Source of the DNA: Gemmatimonadota bacterium
GTDB taxonomy: Bacteria > Latescibacterota > UBA2968 > UBA8231
Length of the DNA stretch: 64,000 nucleotides
Direction: 5' to 3'
Assembly: GCA_018673255.1 (NCBI GenBank)
Contig: JABHDC010000253.1
Coordinates: 124,001-188,000 of the forward strand
Shown: positions 45,115 through 52,780 of the stretch, one piece after another
Position numbering within the stretch: position 1 is the stretch's first letter
Layout: the number at the start of each line of letters is the position of its first letter
Made by a program: the position numbers and the translations under genes
Notes under the pieces: model-generated
Told to the model about the DNA's origin: nothing
Database searches by the model: none
What the model saw: the letters and a program-made list of their open reading frames with translations, nothing else

Positions 45115-47577
45115 TCAGGACGGGATGGCAACGACGCAGTTGCCCCCATCACGTTTGCCGGCGAAGACGGCGCCATTCAGTAGAGAGAACATCTCTTCCG
45201 TCGTCGCTCGTGGGTCTTCGACGAGGCTGGCATCCAGGCAGGCAATGCCGATGCTGAGGGTGATATCGACGCCGGCCTGCTCCGCCTCAAAGGTATGCCC
45301 TGCCACATGCTCGCTGATCTCTTCGGCACGAGCTCTGGTCGTATCCAGATTTGCCGATCCCAGGGACACGGCGAAGTGCGTCCCGTCCAGGTGACCCAGC
45401 TGGTCTTCGCCCTTGAGCACACCTTGCAGAATCCTCGCTAGCTCCACGATGGTCGCATCGCCCGCATCGCGACCCAGACGTTCGTTGATCAACCCCATGT
45501 TGTCACCGGAGATCAGCATCAATCCCATCGATCGGCCGTCATGCTGAGCCTGTTGAATCTCCTGTGGCATCAGCGCCTGCAGGAAGGAGAGCTTGTTGGG
45601 CAGTTGGGTCAGGCGATCGGTTCCAGCCAGCAGTGCCCAGCGATGGTTGATCGCGCGCAGGCGTTCGATCTCTTCCTGGGCCTGCCGAAGACGCTGAAGA
45701 TCCTCTGATTCGGTGGCACCGGACTCAGGTGTCGGGGGCAGTGCCGTGGACATCTCCGTGGCCGCTGTTTCCATGTCGGTCTCACTCATTTCGCCCACGA
45801 CTGCGTCCTGGGTCATTTCCAGGGTGAAATCCTGCCACAGGCCGTGGTAGATCCCCTTGTGATTGAGCAACTCCCGATGTGTGCCCTGTTCGACGAGGCG
45901 CCCCTGATCCAGGATGAAGATCTGATCGTAGTTCACGACGGAGGTCAATCTGTGCGTGACGGTGACGACGGTGCGATCCTTCCCAAGTTGCTCAAGCGTC
46001 GAATTGATCGCCGCTTCCGTGCCGGGATCGAGAGCCGAAGTCACCTCGTCCAGGACAAGAATTGAAGGATTGCGCAGGATGGCGCGCGCCAGGGCGATGC
46101 GCTGCCGCTGTCCACCCGACAGGGACATGGCCCCCTCGCCGACGACGGTGTCGTAGGCCTCAGGCAGAGACATGATGAACTCATCGATTTCCGCAGACCG
46201 GGCAGCGGCGACAATCTCCTCGTCGCTGGCGTCGAGTCGTCCAAAGTGAATGTTCTGCCGGATCGTGGCGCTGAAGAGGAAGGCCTCCTGGAAGACGGTG
46301 GCCACCTGGGAGCGCAATGTGTTCTCCGAGACGGCTCGCAGGTCGCGACCATCGATGCGAATCGTCCCGTCACGGGCCTCCTGGAAGCGGGTCAACAGAC
46401 TCAGGACTGTGCTCTTGCCCGAGCCACTGCGGCCGACGAAGGCGACCGACTGCCCGGCGGGGATCGTGAAGCGGAGTCGGTCGAGGACGGTCTCGCCTTC
46501 TGTGTAGCCGAAGGTCACATCCTCGAAGGTGATGGCATCGTCGAAACCTGCCAACTCCTCAACTCGACGGGTGGACTCTTCCTCAATCGGTTCGTCCAGG
46601 ACTTCCTGGATACGCTCCAGCCCTGTGGCTGCCTGCACCAACTGGGGCGCAATGCTGGAAAGGGAGCGGGCGGAATTTCCCATCCCGGAGAGGAGTGCGA
46701 GGAAACCGACCAGTGTCCCCCCCGAGATGTAGCCGGAGATCGCCAACCAGGCACCAGAGAGCAGGACGATGAGCTGAATCAGGAGCACGCCGGCGCTGGC
46801 TGACTTCCCGACCAGGAGGCTCGCACTGTGCAGATCCCGACTGCGTGTGTGCAGGGCGCCGAGACGGATGGAGAAGCGCTCCAGGAAAGCGTGCTGCAGT
46901 GCATAGGCGCGAATCAGCTTCTGAGCTATCACACTTTCCTGCAGGGCGCCCAGGGTCGCCGAATCCTCCTGCTTGCGTTCTGTTGATGCGTGGCTCGCGC
47001 GGGGGCTGAACAGCTTGGGGCCGATCATGCTCAGGGGCATGGAGAGCAGGATGATGAGGGCCAGTCGCCATTCGAAGACGAACATCCACACAGTGGCTAC
47101 GATCATCGCACTGGTATGGAAGATGGCCTCGTAGATCGACTTTCCAGCCGCCTGTTCGACGAGGGTCATGTCGGTGGTGAATCGGGTCAACAGATCGCCA
47201 GCCGGACGACGCTGCAGCACGCTGAAGGGGACCTTCTGCACCTGGACGAAGAGGCGTTGGCGAAGATTGCGCATGAGATCCGCCGTCAGGCGTGAGATCA
47301 GGCGAAGATCCATCCATTCCGTCGCCAGTTCGAGCACATACATGGCACCCAGCAGCATCGTCAGCAGGCCCAGATAGCCGAGATCCTCGGCAGGGATCGC
47401 CACATCGAAAACCTGCTTGTAGATCACCGGCAGACTGGTGTAGACGCCGACCTGTATCAGCACGATGACAACGAATGCGGCCAGGCGTGCCGGGCTGTCG
47501 GCCATCAGGCGCAGGATATTCTTGAGGAAACCGATGGGGCTCATCTGGACCGCTCTGGTTGGTGTGTGATCGACCAC
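45115..47577 (-). CDS. ABC exporter (MsbA-like) fused to a degenerate GGDEF domain
   Basis: 820 residues. Six-helix ABC exporter transmembrane domain about 25-325; nucleotide-binding domain 348-585 with Walker A GRSGSGKST (382-390), Q430, signature LSGGQ (486-490), Walker B LVLDEV (507-512) and H542, all intact. An acidic linker and coiled coil (about 590-645) leads to a GGDEF-type domain (650-815): DRLTQLPNK, DNMGLINERLGRDAGDATIVELARIL and ITLSIGIACLDA. The catalytic GGDEF is replaced by DGTHF (731-735), so cyclase activity is unlikely. Its operon partners point to a lipid or lipid-linked cargo. Confidence 0.9.
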   Translation of the reverse strand: MVDHTPTRAVQMSPIGFLKNILRLMADSPARLAAFVVIVLIQVGVYTSLPVIYKQVFDVAIPAEDLGYLGLLTMLLGAMYVLELATEWMDLRLISRLTADLMRNLRQRLFVQVQKVPFSVLQRRPAGDLLTRFTTDMTLVEQAAGKSIYEAIFHTSAMIVATVWMFVFEWRLALIILLSMPLSMIGPKLFSPRASHASTERKQEDSATLGALQESVIAQKLIRAYALQHAFLERFSIRLGALHTRSRDLHSASLLVGKSASAGVLLIQLIVLLSGAWLAISGYISGGTLVGFLALLSGMGNSARSLSSIAPQLVQAATGLERIQEVLDEPIEEESTRRVEELAGFDDAITFEDVTFGYTEGETVLDRLRFTIPAGQSVAFVGRSGSGKSTVLSLLTRFQEARDGTIRIDGRDLRAVSENTLRSQVATVFQEAFLFSATIRQNIHFGRLDASDEEIVAAARSAEIDEFIMSLPEAYDTVVGEGAMSLSGGQRQRIALARAILRNPSILVLDEVTSALDPGTEAAINSTLEQLGKDRTVVTVTHRLTSVVNYDQIFILDQGRLVEQGTHRELLNHKGIYHGLWQDFTLEMTQDAVVGEMSETDMETAATEMSTALPPTPESGATESEDLQRLRQAQEEIERLRAINHRWALLAGTDRLTQLPNKLSFLQALMPQEIQQAQHDGRSMGLMLISGDNMGLINERLGRDAGDATIVELARILQGVLKGEDQLGHLDGTHFAVSLGSANLDTTRARAEEISEHVAGHTFEAEQAGVDITLSIGIACLDASLVEDPRATTEEMFSLLNGAVFAGKRDGGNCVVAIPS

Positions 47578-47587
47578 CGTATCTGCC

Positions 47588-47770
47588 TTAGTGGGCTGAC
47601 TCGCGGTCTGGGATCATGACATCCCGGCTGAAGGTCGCGTAGAGAACGGGGACGAATCGTGCCATCCCTGCGTCGCGAATCGGCTGCAAGAGAAGTGAGG
47701 GGCTCACCTCGACGATGATGCCTGCCACAGCCAAGCACCAGCCGATCGTTGCGTCATGTTGTTTTCTCAT
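47588..47770 (-). CDS. Small putative membrane protein between psd and the ABC exporter
   Basis: 60 residues: MRKQHDATIGWCLAVAGII followed by a hydrophobic stretch (about 9-30) and a VPVLYATFSRDVM segment. It overlaps the 3' end of psd by 17 bases and ends 10 bases before the ABC gene start. Position and composition support a small membrane protein, but there is no clear ribosome binding site, so a non-coding spacer is a real alternative. Confidence 0.4.
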   Translation of the reverse strand: MRKQHDATIGWCLAVAGIIVEVSPSLLLQPIRDAGMARFVPVLYATFSRDVMIPDRESAH

Positions 47771-48686
47771 CGCGACTGATAGAATCATCGCGCGCGCCTG
47801 AGACTGCGATGGTCGTACCGAGTTCGAGTAACGTCTCGACCCCTTTCTCCGACCATTGCAGCAGGTCCTCATCCGGTGTCCAGGCACCCTCAACACCAAA
47901 CAGAGCCACCGTGGATCCGCCGAATTCGAACCAGCCCTTCTCCGCACCGCGGTGGCCCTCTTCGGAGCACTGCACGATACGGCCCACTGCCATGGCGCCG
48001 ACTTCGACGTATGCGAGCAAACCGAAATGCAGGCTCTGCTGCAGGGTTACCTGTCGCTCGTTGCGTGACAGGATGTCCGGTTGCTGACGAAGGGCCAGCG
48101 GATTGACGGAGTGCAGTGCCCCGGGAACGGTCCACCGATCGACCACCGGACCTTCGTCGACGAAGTGGAATCGATGATAGTCAGGGGGGCGCAGACGGAT
48201 GATGATGGCGGGTCCATTGAGGAAGGGCGCCGCCCGGTCCTCATCGCCCATCAGGGCAGCGGCGGTGAGATACTCGGCCTTAATAGGTAGGGGTTGGGCA
48301 GCACCGACCTGCTTCCAGGCCAGGCACACACCCTCGGCCCAGGCCGGCATGGCAGTGGCTTCGCCCAGGAAGTCACGCACGCCGTCACGAAAGCGGCGGA
48401 CAAAGAACTCGTTGAAGTTCGCGAAGGGACCGGACTCGAAGGCCTCGAGGTCGATTCCGTGGTCCCGTGCAAAGGGGGCAATCCGGTTTCTGCTGGACCT
48501 GCCATTGCAGAGGAACCAACGATACAGACGTGAGAACCAACGTCGTGAACACACATAGCGAAGTACCAGGTTCCCGAGGATCGATCCGTAGAGAAAACGC
48601 AGGATCGAGGCGTGGGGAACCTTTTCCTCCACGAGGTCGCCGGTCTGCCGGTCCCGGTAGCTGATATGTGTTGGGGAAGATGACAT
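47754..48686 (-). CDS. psd: Phosphatidylserine decarboxylase
   Basis: 310 residues. Family features: FNEFFVRRF near the N-terminal third, the catalytic His segment YHRFHFVDEG (about 170-179), and the self-cleavage site at FEFGGSTVALF, with Ser258 becoming the pyruvoyl group (the usual LGST is GGST). Converts phosphatidylserine to phosphatidylethanolamine at the inner membrane. First gene of the minus-strand lipid operon that also carries the ABC exporter, desaturase, cdsA and pssA. Confidence 0.92.
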   Translation of the reverse strand: MSSSPTHISYRDRQTGDLVEEKVPHASILRFLYGSILGNLVLRYVCSRRWFSRLYRWFLCNGRSSRNRIAPFARDHGIDLEAFESGPFANFNEFFVRRFRDGVRDFLGEATAMPAWAEGVCLAWKQVGAAQPLPIKAEYLTAAALMGDEDRAAPFLNGPAIIIRLRPPDYHRFHFVDEGPVVDRWTVPGALHSVNPLALRQQPDILSRNERQVTLQQSLHFGLLAYVEVGAMAVGRIVQCSEEGHRGAEKGWFEFGGSTVALFGVEGAWTPDEDLLQWSEKGVETLLELGTTIAVSGARDDSISRDEKTT

Positions 48687-48985
48687 CCATTACTCGCCTG
48701 TTGCCCCGACCTCAGGCAACCAGATCCTCAGGCAACCAGATACCGAAGCGTCCGCCGCGGCATCACGAGGTGCTCTCGTCCGACTGCAATCTGTGGAAGG
48801 ATATGTAAGAGGATCTGGACAGGGAAGAGCGCGAGACAGCCCCGATCTGTCAAGGGAAACGTTCCAGATGCGCGACAGCGGCCCCGGTCGAGGCTGACCG
48901 GGACCACGTTGTCAGATTGGGGTTCGCGCTGTGGCGAACCCGCTGTGAGGGGATCATCCCAAACAGGGGAGGGAGATCCCCCCGA
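48687..48985. other. Non-coding interval with tandem repeat and hairpins
   Basis: No convincing gene. It has a perfect 16-bp tandem duplication CCTCAGGCAACCAGAT (48710-48741), a hairpin ACGAG/CTCGT near 48767-48781, a CCCGGTC / GACCGGG hairpin (48883-48902) and a GGGTTCGC / GCGAACCC hairpin (48920-48941). The last two are downstream of the 70-aa membrane protein gene on the minus strand and may end its transcript. The promoter for psd must be in this interval but is not obvious. Confidence 0.6.
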
Positions 48986-49198
48986 TCAGGGATATGCTGC
49001 GGATACGACGTGGGCTTCCGGCCCGAGATACTCAGCCGACATACTGCGATTCTCTCCGTCTCGCAGACCGACGCTACTTACGTAGTTGCCGAGGCTTCCC
49101 AGGACCATGGCGATGGTGACAAAGGCGATCACGACTACGTAGAGGTAGCCCACCTCGGAACACCATGTCCGGAAGTCCTCGCGGCGAACGTATTCCAC
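48986..49198 (-). CDS. 70-residue single-pass membrane protein
   Basis: 70 residues, not recognised. One membrane helix (about 17-40, VGYLYVVVIAFVTIAMVLGS), a charged N-terminal side (MEYVRREDFRTWCSE) and a C-terminal tail of about 30 residues that would be outside the cytoplasm if the N terminus is inside. Initiation is at GTG 49198 with GGAGG seven bases upstream, which makes expression very likely. It is 85 bases downstream of the sigma-like regulator gene and could be cotranscribed with it. Confidence 0.7.
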   Translation of the reverse strand: MEYVRREDFRTWCSEVGYLYVVVIAFVTIAMVLGSLGNYVSSVGLRDGENRSMSAEYLGPEAHVVSAAYP

Positions 49199-49283
49199 GT
49201 TTCACCTCCAAGGGTGTGGGGTCTCTGTGGAGCCGAGTCCAGAGGGGGCGGATGCAGTGCCGGTACACTGCACCCGCCATTCC

Positions 49284-49658
49284 TCAGGCATCGGCTGTGA
49301 TGCCATGCTGGCGGCAGAGCCGGCGCAGGCGGGGGACGGCTCCCCCTACCTGGCGACCATTGCGACGGATGCCGAACAGGTGCTGGCTCACGACGCGTCG
49401 GTTGATGCCCATGATCTCGGCCACCTCCTCCTGCGTCTTACCGTGGACAAAATACAGGAGCAGGGCCTCACGCTGACGATCTGTCAGCGATGCGGTGACC
49501 AACTCCATTACAGGCCCAAAAAGCCGCCCGGCTCGGGCCTGGCTGCGTCGCTGCAGACGACGCTCCTCAATCGGTTCGAACCAGAGCGCTGATTGATCCG
49601 GATAGCGCTCCAGGTCGCAATGATCGAGACGGACTTCCCAGAAGTCAGGGTTGTACAC
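49284..49658 (-). CDS. Sigma-70 region-4-like HTH regulator
   Basis: 124 residues. The part about 58-110 matches a sigma-factor region 4 / LuxR-like HTH: LTDRQREALLLYFVHGKTQEEVAEIMGINRRVVSQHL, followed by a basic end (RRNGRQVGGAVPRLRRLCRQHGI). The N-terminal 50 residues (YNPDFWEVRLDHCDLERYPDQSALWF) are not a sigma region 2, so it is not a complete sigma factor. GTG 49658, with GGGAGAGAG upstream, is preferred over the frame opening at 49745, which runs through terminator hairpins. Confidence 0.75.
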   Translation of the reverse strand: MYNPDFWEVRLDHCDLERYPDQSALWFEPIEERRLQRRSQARAGRLFGPVMELVTASLTDRQREALLLYFVHGKTQEEVAEIMGINRRVVSQHLFGIRRNGRQVGGAVPRLRRLCRQHGITADA

Positions 49659-49688
49659 GAACGCTCTCTCCCATGTATCTGCCTTCAA

Positions 49689-49715
49689 GAAAAACGCGAG
49701 AAATGCCTCGCGTTC
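49689..49715 (-). terminator. Second terminator-like hairpin before the sigma-like gene
   Basis: On the minus strand AACGCGAG pairs with CTCGCGTT around GCATTT and runs into TTTCTTG. With the hairpin at 49746-49782 it forms two successive terminator-like structures between the 25-aa peptide gene and the sigma-like regulator gene. Confidence 0.7.
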
Positions 49716-49745
49716 GACGCGACAACTACCTCGCGTTACGGGCAC

Positions 49746-49782
49746 GAAAAAAGCCGCAGTGCCTGTGAGGCGGCTGCGGCTT
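49746..49782 (-). terminator. Intrinsic terminator of the 25-aa peptide gene
   Basis: On the minus strand AAGCCGCAG (49782-49774) pairs with CTGCGGCTT (49759-49751), with an inner GCC/GGC pairing, followed directly by six T (49751-49746). A standard intrinsic terminator about 35 bases after the peptide stop codon. Confidence 0.9.
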
Positions 49783-49816
49783 CTGGAAGAGAGTAACGGG
49801 ACCTTATTTCAACATT

Positions 49817-49894
49817 TCAGGTCCCAACTCCTGTACAGAGGCAGCCGCCATCACAGATCAATACCACATCCGCGAGTTCGTGAATTCGCATCAT
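49817..49894 (-). CDS. 25-residue cysteine-containing peptide
   Basis: A 25-codon reading frame starting MMRIHELADVV and containing CDGGCLC near the C terminus (Cys14, 18 and 20), ending GVGT. It has a consensus GGAGG six bases before the ATG, a near-perfect promoter 90 bases upstream and an intrinsic terminator just downstream, making a complete cistron of about 235 nt. It could be a ribosomally made modified peptide precursor, a metal-binding or signalling peptide, or a regulatory leader peptide for the downstream sigma-like gene. No modifying enzyme was identified beside it. Coding status is inferred from the signals. Confidence 0.6.
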   Translation of the reverse strand: MMRIHELADVVLICDGGCLCTGVGT

Positions 49895-49988
49895 TTGCTG
49901 CCTCCTTTTCTGCGCGTTGCTTGTGGTCTGGCTCGACGAGGGATGAAGCGAGACGCGCGACCCGTGCTTCACTCTCGATGACACTACC

Positions 49989-50018
49989 ATCGTACCGGTG
50001 TGACTGATACGATGTCAA
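49989..50018 (-). promoter_or_regulatory. Near-consensus promoter for the 25-aa peptide cistron
   Basis: On the minus strand: -35 TTGACA (50018-50013), 18-base spacer, -10 TACGAT (49994-49989). The leader that follows has a TGAAGC / GCTTCA hairpin (49944-49971) before the ribosome binding site. Confidence 0.8.
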
Positions 50019-50153
50019 GCCTTATGACAAGAAATCCTGCAAATCCTACAAAATCTCTCAGGAATTGCCAGATCGGCTCACCCGCTTGTGAGGGCGGGTC
50101 CTCACCTCTACGACATTGCGGATGCACTTCTTGATGGGGCTCCGAAAGAAAAA

Positions 50154-50402
50154 TCAGCTGCGCGCCAATTCGCGTTCGCGCAGGCGTCGGGCGGCAGGGG
50201 TCTCGATCCCGTGCCGGCGGCATGCACGGGAGAAGCCACGCATGGTCAGGCCGATGGCCGCCCCCGCATCTTTGTTGGTTCTGTAGAGTCGAGCAACACG
50301 AGCGAGTGATTCGGGAGATACGGAATTGAGCAACATCGGTCGCAATTCCTCATGTACGCGGCTTCTGGGGGCATGACACACGCTGCAATATACCCCGGTC
50401 AC
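50154..50402 (-). CDS. Small HTH-type DNA-binding protein with CxxC motif
   Basis: About 82 residues from GTG 50402. An N-terminal YCSVCHAPRSR (CxxC, possibly part of a metal site) is followed by a probable HTH: SPESLARVARLYRTNKDAGAAIGLTMRGFSRACRRHGIETP, with a basic tail. The CR-x-HGI segment also ends the sigma-like protein at 49284, suggesting related DNA-binding modules. An alternative start at ATG 50336 with AGGA upstream would remove the CxxC. The frame is open to 50576, but those residues overlap the divergent methyltransferase start. Not assigned to a named family. Confidence 0.6.
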   Translation of the reverse strand: MTGVYCSVCHAPRSRVHEELRPMLLNSVSPESLARVARLYRTNKDAGAAIGLTMRGFSRACRRHGIETPAARRLRERELARS

Positions 50403-50518
50403 CGAGTGCCCAATATCCGTACTTCTACTGAATCCTGGCCCCAAGCTGTCATTATTCAGAGCTTGCCTACCAATGTGAGATTGACGGCCAATCCTCCCTG
50501 CTGCAGGAGAGACCTCCC

Positions 50519-51406
50519 ATGGGAATGACCATGAAATCTGCTGCCGATCCGGCAACATCCTATGCACTGTACGCATGCTTTCGAGAAGCGACGGTGCGCC
50601 CTTTGCCCTTTGCAGTCTATTCGGCCGACACCCTCTGGACCGACCACCACATCTCAGGTCAGATGCTGGCTTGCCACCTCGATCCTGACATCGATGCCGC
50701 CTCGCGGTCCCATGCCTTCATCGATGCGTCGGTCGCCTGGATCTTTGACCGTTTCGATGTGTCCACGAACACGAAGATGGCAGATTTTGGCTGTGGTCCC
50801 GGCCTCTACTGTCAGCGATTTGCCGAACAGGGCGCGTCGGTGACGGGGGTCGATTTCTCCGTCAATTCGCTCAATCATGCCCGTCGCCAGGCAGAGGACG
50901 CGGGGTTGCCGATCGAGTATGTTGAGTCGGATTACCTGAGTTTTGAGACGGATCGCCGCTTCGATATCATCAGCCTCATCTACTGTGACCTATGTGCCCT
51001 TGGCCCCTCTCAGCGTCTGGAACTGCTGCGCCGGTTCCGGCGTTGGTTGACCCGGGACGGTGTCCTTCTCTTCGATGTTCACACGGTAGCGGCATTCGAG
51101 ACTCGAGGAGAGTTTCTTAACATCGTTGCCTGTCCTGACGGCGGCTTCTGGTCCAAGACAAGTCATTTTGAGATTCACGCCGCTCATCTCTACCTGCGCG
51201 AGAAACTCAGTCTGGATCTGTACACGATTGTCGAGGATGGGCGGACCTGGCAGGTTTACAACTGGCTGCAGCACTTCGACCATGTTCAGATCGCCCGGGA
51301 ACTGGCTGAAGCAGGCTTCGAGGTGGAGACTGTCTACGGCGATGTGTGCGGCGCACCATTTGATGCCACCACTCCCGATATGGCGATCGTCGCCCGTCCG
51401 GTGTGA
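50519..51406 (+). CDS. Class I SAM-dependent methyltransferase
   Basis: 295 residues. SAM-binding motif I in KMADFGCGPGLYCQRFAEQGASVTGVDFS (about 87-114), acidic residue D111 ending strand 2, and motif RFDIISLIYCDLCAL. About 60 residues precede the domain and 90 follow it, larger than the minimal fold. The substrate cannot be inferred. It is divergently oriented from the HTH gene at 50154 and starts a plus-strand unit with the next methyltransferase (GTGA overlap). Confidence 0.82.
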   Translation: MGMTMKSAADPATSYALYACFREATVRPLPFAVYSADTLWTDHHISGQMLACHLDPDIDAASRSHAFIDASVAWIFDRFDVSTNTKMADFGCGPGLYCQRFAEQGASVTGVDFSVNSLNHARRQAEDAGLPIEYVESDYLSFETDRRFDIISLIYCDLCALGPSQRLELLRRFRRWLTRDGVLLFDVHTVAAFETRGEFLNIVACPDGGFWSKTSHFEIHAAHLYLREKLSLDLYTIVEDGRTWQVYNWLQHFDHVQIARELAEAGFEVETVYGDVCGAPFDATTPDMAIVARPV

Positions 51407-52218
51407 CCGGTCCAGAGCGCAATGACTCGAACGAGGGTGGTCATCCCGTGACCCACGCTGGTCTGTTTAATTCGTCCCGTGTGGCCGAAGGCTACGCCGC
51501 GTGCCGACCGCGATTTCACGGCCAGGTGCTGGACACCATGGCGCGGCGTGTGTCGTTGGCGCCCTGTCAGCGTGCCCTCGATGTGGGTTGCGGCACGGGT
51601 CTGTCGACCGAACCCCTGGTGCAATTTGCACATCTGAGGGTGGGAATCGATCGATCTCACTCGATGCTGCGTGCCGCACCAGCAGTTCAGTCCACAGGAT
51701 TTGCTGCGGCAACAGGCGAGTTTCTTCCCTTTGGCAGCGCGGTCTTCGATCTGATCACCGTCTCTGGTGCGATCAACTGGATCCAGCGGTCGGCATTCTT
51801 GACCGAGGCACGACGTGTATTGCGCCGTGGTGGCTGGCTGTGGATCTACGATGGGGCAGAGCAGGGACAGATGGTCGACACCCCTGCCTATGCCGACTGG
51901 TATTCGCAGTATCAGAGCCGACTGCCCAGACCTGCGCGTGATGAACGGCCCGTCACAACCCAGGATGCAGAAGCTCACGATTTCGAGCTATGTGTCGATG
52001 ACGCCTACCAGCTACAGTTGCCCTTCGGCCTGACCCGATGGATCGGTTTCCTGATGACCCAATCTGCCGTGACCCAGGCCGTGGCCGATCAGCGTGAGTC
52101 CCTGAACGGGATCCAGGACTGGATGGCGTCATCTCTGGCGCCACACTTTGCGGGGGAAGAGCGCCTGATGCTATTCGGTGGGCCGATCTGGTGCCTGCAG
52201 GCGGGCGGAGGGGACTGA
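51403..52218 (+). CDS. Class I SAM-dependent methyltransferase (UbiE/COQ5-like)
   Basis: 271 residues from GTG 51403, or about 256 if GTG 51448 (THAGLFNSSRVAEGYAACRP) is the real start, which resembles the usual family N terminus. Motif I ALDVGCGTGLSTEPLVQFAHLRVGIDRSHSML, then FDLITVSGAINWIQ and LRRGGWLWIYDGAE. The fold matches small-molecule methyltransferases of the Methyltransf_11 type. Directly followed by the TlpA-like gene with no gap. Confidence 0.83.
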   Translation: MTGPERNDSNEGGHPVTHAGLFNSSRVAEGYAACRPRFHGQVLDTMARRVSLAPCQRALDVGCGTGLSTEPLVQFAHLRVGIDRSHSMLRAAPAVQSTGFAAATGEFLPFGSAVFDLITVSGAINWIQRSAFLTEARRVLRRGGWLWIYDGAEQGQMVDTPAYADWYSQYQSRLPRPARDERPVTTQDAEAHDFELCVDDAYQLQLPFGLTRWIGFLMTQSAVTQAVADQRESLNGIQDWMASSLAPHFAGEERLMLFGGPIWCLQAGGGD

Positions 52219-52770
52219 ATGCGCTGGATCATGTCCCTGATTGCAGCTGCACTCGTCGTGGTGCTGATCCTCATCGGCCTGTCCGACCGGCCCGACCGGC
52301 CCGATCGGCCAACGTCGGCGGAGCCGGACGAAACCCAGTGGTTGATCCGGACAGGCATGGAGGCGCCCGGGTTTGGCGTTGTCGACGCCAAGGGAGACAG
52401 TCTCCGGTTGGGCGACTTCCGGGGTCGTTATGTGTTGCTGGATTTCTGGTTCACAACCTGTCCACCATGCCTCGACGAATTGCCACGGATACGGGCCCTG
52501 CAGCGCAAGTACGCCGATCGGTTCGTCGTGGTTGGAATCAGCATCGATCGTGATCGTGATCGATTCAGTCGTTTCCTGCAGCGAGAGGAGATCGACTGGC
52601 CTCAGGTGCTTGATGTCCTCGACAATGCCGGTGCTGTGCAGGCAATCTATCAGGCACCCTATTACCCGAGTTACTGGCTCGTGAATCCGGACGGCGAGAT
52701 CGCCCTGCATGGACGCCACGTTCTGCAGAGGCTGGAAGAGGCCGGCCTGCAATACGACTACGCCAGATGA
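52219..52770 (+). CDS. TlpA-like membrane-anchored thiol-disulfide protein
   Basis: 183 residues. N-terminal membrane anchor (MRWIMSLIAAALVVVLILIGL), a DRP-repeat spacer (DRPDRPDRP), then a thioredoxin-like domain of the TlpA/AhpC-TSA type with active site TTCPPCLDELP and cis-Pro region APYYPSYWLVNPDGEIAL. It would act outside the inner membrane in reducing or peroxidatic thiol chemistry. The ATG follows the previous stop with no gap; a HEAT lipoprotein gene follows within 10 bases. Confidence 0.85.
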   Translation: MRWIMSLIAAALVVVLILIGLSDRPDRPDRPTSAEPDETQWLIRTGMEAPGFGVVDAKGDSLRLGDFRGRYVLLDFWFTTCPPCLDELPRIRALQRKYADRFVVVGISIDRDRDRFSRFLQREEIDWPQVLDVLDNAGAVQAIYQAPYYPSYWLVNPDGEIALHGRHVLQRLEEAGLQYDYAR

Positions 52771-52780
52771 CAGGCTGCAG

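Noticed and set aside
49074..49280. 68-residue minus-strand frame overlapping the 70-aa membrane protein gene
   Set aside because: Different frame over the same bases, no ribosome binding site and no membrane or domain signal; the 48986-49198 frame has GGAGG at ideal spacing.
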